Below, one piece after another: positions 1 to 5,212 of a DNA stretch of 9,467 nucleotides. The stretch comes from Atopostipes sp043425375. GTDB taxonomy: Bacteria; Bacillota; Bacilli; Lactobacillales; Carnobacteriaceae_A. Made by a program: the position numbers and the translations under genes. Under the pieces are notes generated by a model. It ran no database searches, had not been told where the DNA came from, and saw only the letters and a list, made by a program, of their open reading frames with translations. The DNA lies in NCBI GenBank assembly GCA_043425375.1, contig JBHWQC010000024.1, positions 1-9,467 of the forward strand, given 5' to 3'. How positions within the stretch are numbered: position 1 is the first letter of the stretch; the number at the start of each line of letters is the position of its first letter.

Positions 1-312
1 ATCTGTATAATAGGTATTGTTTACTGTGAAAGTAATGTCGTCTATTGTATAACTGTCCCCGACAGTCAATAATTCAGCTCCTGCGCTATCCTCAACTTCA
101 CTTTCTTCTTCAGTAGAACCAACTTCTTCCGTTGTTGATTCATCACTTTCTGTGGAAGTATCGGTATCATCAGCAAGAAGTGCGGAACAAGCTCCAAAAA
201 GAACTAAGGCTCCAATTATTATAAGTACCCATCTTAAGCAACCACCGCGTTTTCTCCCTGTTGTTTCCACCTCGACTTGGTTTCCATGCTCGTCGTAGTA
301 TTTTTTCGACAT
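1..312 (-). CDS. Membrane-anchored DUF4352-like protein (partial, C-terminus beyond window)
   Basis: The first 104 codons of a minus-strand gene that runs off the left edge. ATG at 312 is preceded by AAAAGGAGG (320-328). Residues 1-25 are polar and basic (GRKRGG before the membrane), 26-46 are a hydrophobic segment ending LFGAC, and about 48-80 is a Ser/Thr/Glu/Asp-rich linker. From about residue 83 the text LLTVGDSYTIDDITFTV resembles the start of the extracellular DUF4352 beta-sandwich. The LFGAC cysteine (residue 42) might be lipidated, but Phe at -3 and the long N-terminus make a plain membrane anchor equally likely. It lies directly downstream of the repressor remnant, in the slot where many Gram-positive prophages carry lysogenic conversion or superinfection-exclusion genes. 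That role is inferred from position only. It was probably co-transcribed with the repressor. Confidence 0.8.
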   Translation of the reverse strand, partial: MSKKYYDEHGNQVEVETTGRKRGGCLRWVLIIIGALVLFGACSALLADDTDTSTESDESTTEEVGSTEEESEVEDSAGAELLTVGDSYTIDDITFTVNNTYYTD

Positions 313-319
313 AATAATT

Positions 320-791
320 CCTCCTTTTAAATTTTAGCCCCAAATCTCCAATGGGCTGATTATACACTTTATAATAGCACTCTTCCAATACTTTTTACAT
401 CTTCACTTTTAAATTTTATATCGTCAAAATCAGGATTGATAGATTCTAAAATGATTATCTCATTTTCAGAATTATATCGCACTTTCTTGGTTGTAACTGC
501 TTCACCTTTGATTTCAACCACTGCAATTTCTCCATTTTCGACTTGAGGCGTTTTCTCAAAGAATAAAAGATCTCCATCTTCAAGTGTGGGGGACATACTA
601 TTTCCCCTAACCACTAGCGCGCCATCTGTGCCTTTTGGTATGTAAGAAACTTTCTCTTCTTGTATTTCGTATTGATCATTATATTCAACAGGAGACCCAG
701 CTGCCGTTTCACCATATATAGTAGTAGTTTCTTGCTCTTTCAACTCATACGTAGCGAAATTATAGACTTTTTGCTGGCGAGGCGGTTCGAG
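320..791 (-). repeat. Left copy of a ~470-bp direct repeat (repressor S24 domain plus leader)
   Basis: This stretch matches 7011-7476 in the same orientation, at roughly 85-90% identity judged by eye. It starts in the ribosome binding site of the downstream accessory gene, runs through the repressor stop codon and S24 domain, and ends at the EPPRQ linker codons. Beyond both ends the two loci are unrelated. Confidence 0.85.
336..357 (-). other. Imperfect hairpin between repressor stop and accessory-gene RBS
   Basis: On the minus strand the sequence starts AGCCC and ends GGGCT around a short unpaired middle. The equivalent site in the right copy (7026-7047) forms a better stem with a GAAA loop. 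Position is conserved between the two repressor loci; function unknown. Confidence 0.4.
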
Positions 792-980
792 TTTACTATA
801 GATTCCGTAAATGGATTTAGTAAAATCGTTGTTTATTAAATCATCGACAGTAGTTTTAAAATAATCGGCTATAATTTTGGCGGACGAAAGATAAGTAGTT
901 TCTTTATTGTTCTCCCATTTAGATATTTTACCTTTATTGAAACTAACGGTATTTGGATAAAGATCATTTAGAAGATTCGA
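369..980 (-). pseudogene. Phage repressor remnant (XRE-S24 family), 5' end of the HTH lost
   Basis: An open minus-strand frame encodes the second half of an XRE helix-turn-helix (SFNKGKISKWENN, then LSSAKIIADYFKTTVDDL), a linker (LEPPRQQKVYNF) and a complete S24/LexA-like peptidase domain. The self-cleavage Ala-Gly (GETAAGSP), the nucleophile Ser (RGNSMSP) and the Lys (TTKKV) are all intact. Upstream in frame there is a TGA at 981-983 and no ATG in the whole frame. The only later initiators, such as TTG at 743, would give only the peptidase domain. A good minus-strand promoter sits about 30 bp from where the homology starts, so the ribosome binding site and roughly the first 20-25 codons seem deleted or frameshifted away. 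The S24 part is nearly identical to the intact repressor at 7055-7726; the DNA-binding part is not. A truncated S24 protein could still be made from TTG, but that is speculative. Confidence 0.85.
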
Positions 981-1005
981 TCAAAGTTTCGTTATCGCAA
1001 CCTTG

Positions 1006-1034
1006 ATTATCGTTTTTGAATTGTTTTTTATCAA
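1006..1034 (-). promoter_or_regulatory. Likely promoter of the repressor remnant
   Basis: On the minus strand TTGATA (1034-1029), a 17-bp spacer and GATAAT (1011-1006) point at the repressor pseudogene. The usual leader with a ribosome binding site and ATG does not follow, which fits a 5' deletion of the repressor gene. Confidence 0.5.
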
Positions 1035-1055
1035 AAGACAAATTAAGTTGTTTAC

Positions 1056-1100
1056 TTCGAAACTTAGCTACTTTACACTCTAGGTGTAATAAGTTTCGAA
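1056..1100. promoter_or_regulatory. Nested palindrome, candidate operator of the remnant immunity region
   Basis: An 11-bp perfect inverted repeat, TTCGAAACTTA (1056-1066) and TAAGTTTCGAA (1090-1100), encloses a second perfect one, TTACAC (1073-1078) and GTGTAA (1084-1089). It lies between the repressor remnant and the divergent broken gene, where repressor and Cro operators are expected. It differs from the TTCGG-type operators of the right prophage, in keeping with the different HTH. It could alternatively fold as a cruciform or RNA stem. Confidence 0.5.
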
Positions 1101-1127
1101 TACAATAACAAGAGGGTGGTAGGGGTA

Positions 1128-1416
1128 ATGACCCGAAACGTTCAACTAAATTAAGAAATGCTGATTATGATCCGCAATTTATTCAAGATTGAGTGAACAC
1201 GATTCTTGGTTATGGTACTCGTAAATCTGTCAGTCAATTAGCAGATATTGCAGAGATAGTAGATGTTTCACCAGTAATGTATGCAAGTTATCAAGATACA
1301 GAAGTTAAACCCGCCTTGAGAAACATTGACAAAAACAAGAAAAAGAAGTCAAAAAATATGAGATGGAAAAAGAAAAGTTGAAACTTGAGCTGGTGCTACT
1401 TAAATCGTTAAGTTAG
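1128..1416 (+). pseudogene. Broken small phage gene divergent from the repressor remnant (frameshifts plus nonsense)
   Basis: Joining three frames gives one coherent protein of about 95 residues: MTRNVQL, then LRNADYDPQFIQD, a TGA at 1190-1192, then VNTILGYGTRKSVSQLADIA through EIVDVSPVMYASYQD, and a charged tail KQEKEVKKYEMEKEKLKLEL ending LLKSLS. The frame slips near 1150, where the starting frame meets TAA at 1152-1154, and again in the A-rich run near 1325-1345. GGGTGGTAGGGG precedes ATG 1128. SVSQLADIAEIVDVSPVMYASY has the rhythm of a helix-turn-helix, and the position opposite the repressor suits a Cro-type or early regulator. I do not recognise the family. A GTG at 1193 could restart a 62-residue fragment, but without a convincing ribosome binding site. 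Confidence 0.65.
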
Positions 1417-1531
1417 CATGACAGTTGGTTGTTAATTGAGCCAATTTAATAAAGATAAATTCGAGTGTAATCTTCAAATACAAGTCAAAGATGAATAATA
1501 AATAAATTTAACTAGCCATTTTATGAACGCA

Positions 1532-1632
1532 TACAAGCCATATACAAGCGTTTTAGCGGTTGTAATCAGTATCAAAGGGAGAGTTCTTAATGAGTACAGA
1601 CATGGTTTTAAGGACTTGTATAGGGGCTTGTA
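1532..1632. repeat. Inverted TACAAG repeats around a small ORF start
   Basis: TACAAGCCATATACAAG (1532-1548) is matched in inverted form by CTTGTATAGGGGCTTGTA (1615-1632); the arms differ only by A versus CC in the middle. Each arm holds two TACAAG units spaced 11 or 12 bp, about one helical turn. A fifth unit is at 1479-1484. The 66-bp interval contains the ribosome binding site and ATG of the 26-codon ORF. It could be a protein-binding site, a replication iteron relic or an RNA stem; the sequence does not decide. Confidence 0.55.
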
Positions 1633-1670
1633 CTTTTATCAAAACATACGGTTTTATAGAGAAATTATAA
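1590..1670 (+). CDS. 26-residue peptide ORF, unknown function
   Basis: ATG 1590 is preceded by AAGGGAGAG with a 6-nt spacer, a good Gram-positive ribosome binding site. The peptide MSTDMVLRTCIGACTF... ends at TAA 1668-1670 and has a CxxxC pair in a hydrophobic stretch. A second small ORF with its own ribosome binding site starts 19 nt later, so the two may form a mini-operon. The right arm of the TACAAG inverted repeat lies inside this ORF. No family recognised; it is short enough to be chance, and the ribosome binding site is the main support. Confidence 0.35.
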   Translation: MSTDMVLRTCIGACTFIKTYGFIEKL

Positions 1671-1689
1671 CAAAAAAGGGAGTATGACA

Positions 1690-1848
1690 ATGAAAAATAT
1701 ATTAAAAGCAGTAGGCATAACAAACGCCCTCATAACTGTAGGAGCAGTTACAAGAGCGAATAATAGAAGGTCTATAAATTCTAGCTATAAACCATTTACA
1801 GGATCCAATTTAAAACTTAACAAAACTAGAATTACAACACAACTTTAG
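1690..1848 (+). CDS. 52-residue protein with hydrophobic N-terminus, unknown function
   Basis: The start is the second of two close ATGs (1684 and 1690), because AAGGGAG (1676-1682) is well spaced only for 1690. Residues 4-20 (ILKAVGITNALITVGAV) form a single hydrophobic segment after a short basic start. The rest is polar and basic (TRANNRRSINSSYK...). It could be a small membrane protein or a secreted peptide cut near residue 23. Its 3' end overlaps the convergent minus-strand gene by 17 bp. No family recognised. Confidence 0.5.
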   Translation: MKNILKAVGITNALITVGAVTRANNRRSINSSYKPFTGSNLKLNKTRITTQL

Positions 1849-2074
1849 CAACGTCATTATTAATATCTAACCCAATTTGTTTATTTGAGTAAACCATGCG
1901 AATGCCGTTATCAATATACACACAAACTATAGTGCCATCATTCCTTTTTACCAAGAACGATCCGTTGTCAAAACTGAACATTTCAACAATGTTGCTGTCA
2001 TTAAAATCTGGTAATTCAATGGTATTTGCTTTGCCAGAAAAATCAGCTTGATACCCTAAGACGTTTTTGTTCAT
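1832..2074 (-). CDS. 80-residue protein, unknown function
   Basis: A minus-strand ORF starts MNKNVLGYQADFSGKANTIE and continues through alternating hydrophobic and polar stretches (SFLVKRNDGTIVCVYIDNG, then IRMVYSN), which suggests a small beta-rich protein. AAGGAGG (2093-2087) runs into a G-tract before the start. I chose ATG 2074 (12-nt spacer, or less if the G-run pairs) over GTG 2083, whose spacer of 3 nt is too short. It is convergent with the 52-residue ORF. A 17-bp palindrome lies just upstream of its ribosome binding site. No family recognised; single-gene insertions like this are common in phage early regions. Confidence 0.6.
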   Translation of the reverse strand: MNKNVLGYQADFSGKANTIELPDFNDSNIVEMFSFDNGSFLVKRNDGTIVCVYIDNGIRMVYSNKQIGLDINNDVAKVVL

Positions 2075-2101
2075 ATATCTCACCCCCCTCCTTAGGAATC
2101 C

Positions 2102-2118
2102 GTAATGTAAACCATTAC
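2102..2118. promoter_or_regulatory. 17-bp palindrome upstream of the 80-residue gene
   Basis: GTAATG and CATTAC are perfect 6-bp arms around TAAAC. The site lies between the ribosome binding site of the minus-strand gene and a plus-strand ORF, so it could be an operator. I could not place a convincing -35/-10 pair over it. Confidence 0.3.
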
Positions 2119-2136
2119 AAAGTTATTTTATCACGA

Positions 2137-2310
2137 ATGAAAGGAATGATTCGCTTGTTGAAAATTAAGGAAGATAAAACGCAAGATGAGAAGTACATTG
2201 AGATGATTCGAGATTATTTCCCATTGATAAAAGAATCAATCAAACACAGAAGAAAATTTTACGTCAATGCTCCTCTAATAACTAATATTGCTTCAACTAG
2301 GGTAGTTTAA
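2137..2310 (+). CDS. 57-residue charged ORF, possibly a gene remnant
   Basis: From ATG 2137 the protein MKGMIRLLKIKEDKTQDEKY... is rich in charged residues and predicted helical in its first 40 residues, then KFYVNAPLITNIASTRVV. There is no proper ribosome binding site before ATG 2137 or ATG 2146; AAAGGA lies directly against the latter. The frame stays open upstream but there it is antisense to the minus-strand gene. A truncated 3' fragment of a phage gene is the best guess. No family recognised. Confidence 0.35.
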   Translation: MKGMIRLLKIKEDKTQDEKYIEMIRDYFPLIKESIKHRRKFYVNAPLITNIASTRVV

Positions 2311-2379
2311 CCATTTCCCTTTGGTTTTACACATACCAGAATAAGCGCTTTTTAATGATTAAATGAGAGAGGTATAGGA

Positions 2380-2922
2380 GTGAAGTATGAACACAAAGAG
2401 CTGATCCATGACTACTTACATATTGACAAACAAAACAGGCGGATTGAAGATCGTATATATAATGCAGAAGTGGAATTTTATGCACAAAACTTCTATGGTG
2501 GCACTGATTTCTACAATCCGATAGGTATAAAAAACAAAAGTTTCCGATTTGAAACTAAAGTAAGTCATTATGTTGATTTGATTGAAGCATGCGAACGGAA
2601 CATGAAGAAGAATAAACGCAGACAGCGCTATTTTAAGGCTTATACTGACACCCTAGACCCACACCCTTTATCACTAAGGATCAGGTATAGCGACATACGC
2701 CGCCTTGATGACGTGCAAGAGTTGGGACATGATGAGCAAGTCTTAGATGAAATTTTAGAGATTGAAGAAGCGGACAGCCATAAATTTGATTCTAAAGCAC
2801 TTCCCGATCATGATAGAAATTTGTTAGTAGTCGAATCCAACAACTTAGAGCCAGACACATTGGAAGAATCATTTGATACCATGCTAGAAATGTTAAGGGT
2901 GAAAGAACATGCTATAGTCTGA
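2380..2922 (+). CDS. Phage-type acidic protein upstream of the late-regulator remnant, unknown function
   Basis: A 180-residue protein, intact. The start is GTG 2380 (KYEHKELIHDYLHIDKQNRR), with GAGAGG about 7 nt upstream; the nearby ATG is in another frame and stops at once. Residues 1-100 are basic and aromatic with FYGGTDFYNPIG and KVSHYVDLIEACERN, a pattern I associate with uncharacterised proteins paired with sigma/ArpU-like genes in Gram-positive prophages (from memory, not searched). Residues 115-175 are strongly acidic (EILEIEEAD, ESNNLEPDTLEESFD). Its stop codon overlaps the next gene's start region (ATG 2909), so the two were translationally coupled. A role in phage middle or late control is inferred from that coupling. 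Confidence 0.7.
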   Translation: MKYEHKELIHDYLHIDKQNRRIEDRIYNAEVEFYAQNFYGGTDFYNPIGIKNKSFRFETKVSHYVDLIEACERNMKKNKRRQRYFKAYTDTLDPHPLSLRIRYSDIRRLDDVQELGHDEQVLDEILEIEEADSHKFDSKALPDHDRNLLVVESNNLEPDTLEESFDTMLEMLRVKEHAIV

Positions 2923-3485
2923 TGAATACCATGCGCAATACTACAGCGAGGATAGAAGAGCCTTGCAACATTCAAAGTATTATCTTATAAAATGGGGGAG
3001 AATTGAACAAAACGCATCACAATTGAATAAACATTTAAAAAAGATAGCTTATTTATTATTTAGTGCTATGAATGAAATGACCGATAAAGAACGGCAGTTT
3101 TTAGCAGATAAATATCAAGTAATCATTTCTGGTAAAGCATAAGACCCGATAAAGAGATAGCGGAAGAATACGGAATGAAATTGGTACATTATCAAGAATT
3201 AAGAAAAGGCTTGAGTATAATATTTATTCTATACTCAAGCCGATGATGGATGAAATGGATTCCGTCAAATACAAAGAATCAATGGAAATCGAGGAATACA
3301 AAAACCTTCTAGAAGGTCAATATTATAGAATTAAGTTGCCTAGTGCTACTCATGAGATTGAAAGTATTTTGAATCATCTAGATGTATCATTGAGCGAGGT
3401 TTCTATGTGCGATGTCCGAATTATACAAGCGATGATAATTATTAAAGATTGGGCTAAGTCTAATAACGATTTACAGGACGTTTGA
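2909..3485 (+). pseudogene. Sigma/ArpU-like phage late transcription regulator, broken
   Basis: Three frames join into one protein of about 190 residues. First frame from ATG 2909: ML, a TAG at 2915-2917, then SDEYHAQYYSEDRRALQHSK to EMTDKERQFLADKYQVIISG, stopping at TAA 3140. Second frame: RPDKEIAEEYGMKLVHYQEL. Third frame: LEYNIYSILKPMMDEMDSVK to SNNDLQDV. The stretch MTDKERQFL...DKEIAEEYGM...YQELRK looks like a sigma-70 region-4 type helix-turn-helix, as in ArpU-like late activators. The last part is an open 80-residue ORF from ATG 3243 but has no ribosome binding site. The nonsense codon and two frameshifts (near 3140 and 3210) should abolish function. A terminator follows about 75 bp later. 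Confidence 0.75.
3208..3241. repeat. 12-bp perfect inverted repeat inside the regulator pseudogene
   Basis: GGCTTGAGTATA (3208-3219) and TATACTCAAGCC (3230-3241) flank a 10-nt AT-rich loop. The left arm coincides with the second frameshift of the pseudogene, so the hairpin may have promoted replication slippage. Confidence 0.7.
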
Positions 3486-3559
3486 AGTCATTAAGTGAAT
3501 AATCATGCACTAAGTCATGACAGAATCATCATGAATAACAATTGAATGTAAGTGTGAAG

Positions 3560-3586
3560 TCCTTACTGGAGGAGTGGGGGTTTTTT
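3560..3586 (+). terminator. Rho-independent terminator after the regulator remnant
   Basis: TCCTTACT pairs with AGTGGGGG (8 bp including G-T pairs) around a GGAGG loop, followed by six T. It closes the plus-strand unit containing the late regulator, a common place for a terminator in phage early operons. Confidence 0.65.
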
Positions 3587-4206
3587 GTATTGATAACCTA
3601 ACAAAATCGCACATATACCGATGATCGGGAATGTGGAATAAGGTAGTTAAATACAATCTATCAATGATTGAGGGTCATCCCTTAAATATAGAGTGTGAGA
3701 TGATTAAGAATTGGCATTACATAAAGGTTGTACAGGGTTGTTATAAAGCAATTAAGTATTTTTACCTATATCAATAAAGGGTAATTTTAGGGATGATATG
3801 ATAGGCGGAATCGTTTTTATTTTAAGTGATTGGGCGTAGGTAGTCTTAATATTTTTAAAAAGTCTCACTAAGTCTGTTCTAACAACATTCCGTTAATTTT
3901 TCGACTATTAAAAAAATTTAATAAAGGTTGAATTTAAGGGGTGCATAGAACATGAAAACGACACGATTTTTAGGGAGCTATTCCCATACCAGAAAAGACA
4001 CATCCATTCATTGGATTATGTGGGAATATCTATAAAAAAGTTCAATAGGTACAAAATGTCTAGCGAATGGCGTTTATAGCGGTTTGGTATATTGAATAAT
4101 GTTAGATTGGCAAAATGTCTCCCACGTTGCCACATTTAGAAATTTTGCGCAATGAGAAATAAAAGAGGAGTAAATAGAAAACTTTTAAGATGTTCAAGGC
4201 TTTGTC
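3587..4206. other. Gene-poor stretch between the prophage remnant and the toxin-antitoxin pair
   Basis: Apart from the possible pseudogene at 3631-3839 I see only scraps: a 27-codon ORF at 3952-4035 with AAGGGGTG upstream, an 18-bp AT palindrome (3906-3923), a TGGCAA/TTGCCA hairpin (about 4107-4130) and a repeated CAAAATGTCT. This looks like decayed DNA at the edge of a deleted prophage. Confidence 0.5.
3631..3839 (+). pseudogene. Possible degraded small gene with one frameshift
   Basis: From ATG 3631 (MWNKVVKYNLSMIEGHPLNI) the frame runs 48 codons to TAA 3775. A one-base slip near TTTTT (about 3760) continues it as LPISIKGNFRDDMIGGIVFI to LSDWA and TAG 3837-3839. The joined product of about 68 residues has sensible composition, and the shift has the same sign as those in the neighbouring pseudogenes. 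There is no good ribosome binding site and I do not recognise a family. It may be chance. Confidence 0.3.
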
Positions 4207-4235
4207 TTTACATCGTGTACATAGAGTGTTACAAT
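4207..4235 (+). promoter_or_regulatory. Promoter of the toxin-antitoxin operon with operator-like repeat
   Basis: TTTACA (4207-4212), a 17-bp spacer and TACAAT (4230-4235) lie 28 bp upstream of the antitoxin start. ACATCGTGTAC and GTTACAATGT form an imperfect inverted repeat over the spacer and -10. This fits autorepression by the antitoxin-toxin complex as known for RelB/DinJ families; the exact operator is inferred. Confidence 0.7.
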
Positions 4236-4263
4236 GTGATTGCACAAAGGGGAGGTGCTGGCT

Positions 4264-4518
4264 TTGACTTCAATTAATGTAAGAGTTGATGACGATCTTA
4301 AAGAAAAGTCTAGAGAAGTTTTTGATAAGTTAGGATTAGATCTATCTACTGGAATAAAAATGTATTTAAATCAAGTAGTTATACGTCAAGGTATTCCATT
4401 TGATATTACTCTGGAAAAGTCTGATATAGAGTCAGCTTTAGAAGATATTGAAACAGGTAGGATAGAAACTTTTAATAGTGTAGATGAATTATTAGAAGAA
4501 CTAGAAGATGAAAGTTGA
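4264..4518 (+). CDS. dinJ: RelB/DinJ-family antitoxin
   Basis: An 84-residue antitoxin. The N-terminal 45 residues (MTSINVRVDDDLKEKSREVF, then DKLGLDLSTGIKMYLNQVV and RQGIPF) are a textbook RelB/DinJ ribbon-helix-helix domain that dimerises and binds the operator. The acidic tail (about 50-84, ending LLEELEDES) is the part that wraps the toxin in this family. I chose TTG 4264 because GGGGAGGTG ends 6 nt upstream and the protein then begins exactly at the family's usual start; an upstream TTG at 4240 lies before this ribosome binding site. The stop overlaps the toxin start (ATGAAAGTTGA), so translation is coupled, the usual arrangement that keeps antitoxin in excess. The TTG start may tune expression. 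Confidence 0.93.
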   Translation: MTSINVRVDDDLKEKSREVFDKLGLDLSTGIKMYLNQVVIRQGIPFDITLEKSDIESALEDIETGRIETFNSVDELLEELEDES

Positions 4519-4807
4519 AATAACAAGGACTTTTAAAAGAAACATTAAAGCCTTGAAGAAAAACCATTATAAGATGTCTAAATTAAAAGAGGTTCTAGAT
4601 TTAATAATTAATGAGGACAAAGAAACACTTATAAATGTTTATAACGATCATCAGTTACAGGGAGACTTAAAGCAGTTCAGAGAGTTGCATATTGAAAGTG
4701 ATTGGTTATTGATTTACAAAGTAGACAACAAAAAGTTAACCTTATTATTGGTGGCAACTGGTAAGCACGATGATGTGTTTAGAAATGCTTCTAATTATAA
4801 ACTTTAG
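4508..4807 (+). CDS. yafQ: YafQ-family mRNA interferase toxin
   Basis: A 99-residue RelE-superfamily toxin, full length (E. coli YafQ is 92). It would cut mRNA on the ribosome when not bound by its antitoxin. Family residues are in place: H48 in NDHQLQGDLK, H61-D65-W66 in ELHIESDWLLIY, and H87 with F91 in ATGKHDDVF, matching the His/Asp/His/Phe set known in YafQ. It seems intact and should be active. It is cotranscribed with and overlaps the antitoxin, and is followed by a terminator. The pair sits alone between a dead prophage and an integrated one, so it could have come with either or be independent. Its intactness beside decayed genes fits retention by addiction. Confidence 0.93.
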   Translation: MKVEITRTFKRNIKALKKNHYKMSKLKEVLDLIINEDKETLINVYNDHQLQGDLKQFRELHIESDWLLIYKVDNKKLTLLLVATGKHDDVFRNASNYKL

Positions 4808-4816
4808 ATAAAATAA

Positions 4817-4857
4817 AAGGGTAGCAGATTAAAAGGGCTGTTACCCTTATTTTTTTA
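4817..4857 (+). terminator. Rho-independent terminator of the toxin-antitoxin operon
   Basis: AAGGGTAGCA (4817-4826) pairs with TGTTACCCTT (4839-4848) with one G-T pair, followed by ATTTTTTT. It is 10 bp after the toxin stop. The A-rich left flank could let it work in the other direction too. Confidence 0.9.
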
Positions 4858-4921
4858 AGTTAAAAGTTTGCTTTATTCCTTTTGTTAAAAAACTATTATC
4901 CTAAAATTTATGTAGAAAAAT

Positions 4922-4949
4922 AAAAAAAGCACTGATCCAATATCAGCAC
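4922..4949 (-). terminator. Minus-strand terminator
   Basis: On the minus strand GTGCTGAT, loop ATTGG and ATCAGTGC (8 bp including G-T pairs) is followed by TTTTTTT. It would stop transcription leaving the integrase side and protect the toxin-antitoxin operon. Confidence 0.55.
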
Positions 4950-5004
4950 AGCATCATCTTATTAAATTGTTTCCATACTCGTAGAGGCGAATTCATTTTG
5001 AAAA

Positions 5005-5028
5005 AAGTGTTTAGAGAAGTGTTTAGAC
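5005..5028. repeat. Tandem 11-bp repeat near the presumed attachment region
   Basis: AAGTGTTTAGAG is followed at once by AAGTGTTTAGAC (5005-5016, 5017-5028). Short direct repeats near an integrase gene can be arm-type integrase sites, but this is only suggestive. Confidence 0.4.
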
Positions 5029-5127
5029 TTTATCTATACACATTGAGTATTGCGAACGTATGTTTCATGCTTAAAACTCTTTTTAACATTGAGATTAAGC
5101 GTTTTGTAACGTATAATGAAAAGCGTT

Positions 5128-5166
5128 AAAAAACAAAAACGGAGAATGGGGGAATATACCCCCATT
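5128..5166 (-). terminator. Terminator downstream of the integrase gene
   Basis: AATGGGGG (5145-5152) and CCCCCATT (5159-5166) are perfect 8-bp arms around a 6-nt loop. On the minus strand the stem is followed by TTTTTGTTTTTT, 42 bp after the integrase stop. Confidence 0.7.
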
Positions 5167-5212
5167 GGTACGTCAACGTTTCCGAGGGTTTTGCCCCTTA
5201 TTTGCCCCTAAT
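5159..5212. other. Probable prophage end / attachment region
   Basis: The stretch after the integrase stop holds two copies of TTTGCCCCT (TTTGCCCCTTA, TTTGCCCCTAA) and the GC-richer CGTCAACGTTTCCGAGGG. Phage attachment sites usually lie beside int, and direct repeats here may be integrase arm sites. The core cannot be defined without the other prophage end, which is outside the window. Confidence 0.35.

Noticed and set aside
170..388. Minus-strand 72-codon ORF
   Set aside because: It overlaps the DUF4352-like gene in another frame and has no ribosome binding site of its own; the other frame has the strong RBS and a domain match.
1128..1416. TGA read as tryptophan (alternative code) in the broken gene
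   Set aside because: The nearby pseudogene has TAG and TAA lesions and frameshifts, and right-hand genes use TGA as a normal stop, so simple decay explains it.
1590..1848. Arbitrium-like peptide communication system
   Set aside because: No AimR-like receptor with TPR repeats is present and the peptides lack a recognisable AimP-type export and maturation pattern.
2026..2136. 5' extension of the 57-residue ORF
   Set aside because: This part is antisense to the minus-strand 80-residue gene and has no ribosome binding site.
2909..3485. Programmed frameshifting in the sigma/ArpU-like gene
   Set aside because: An early TAG and two separate shifts without slippery heptamers point to a pseudogene rather than recoding.
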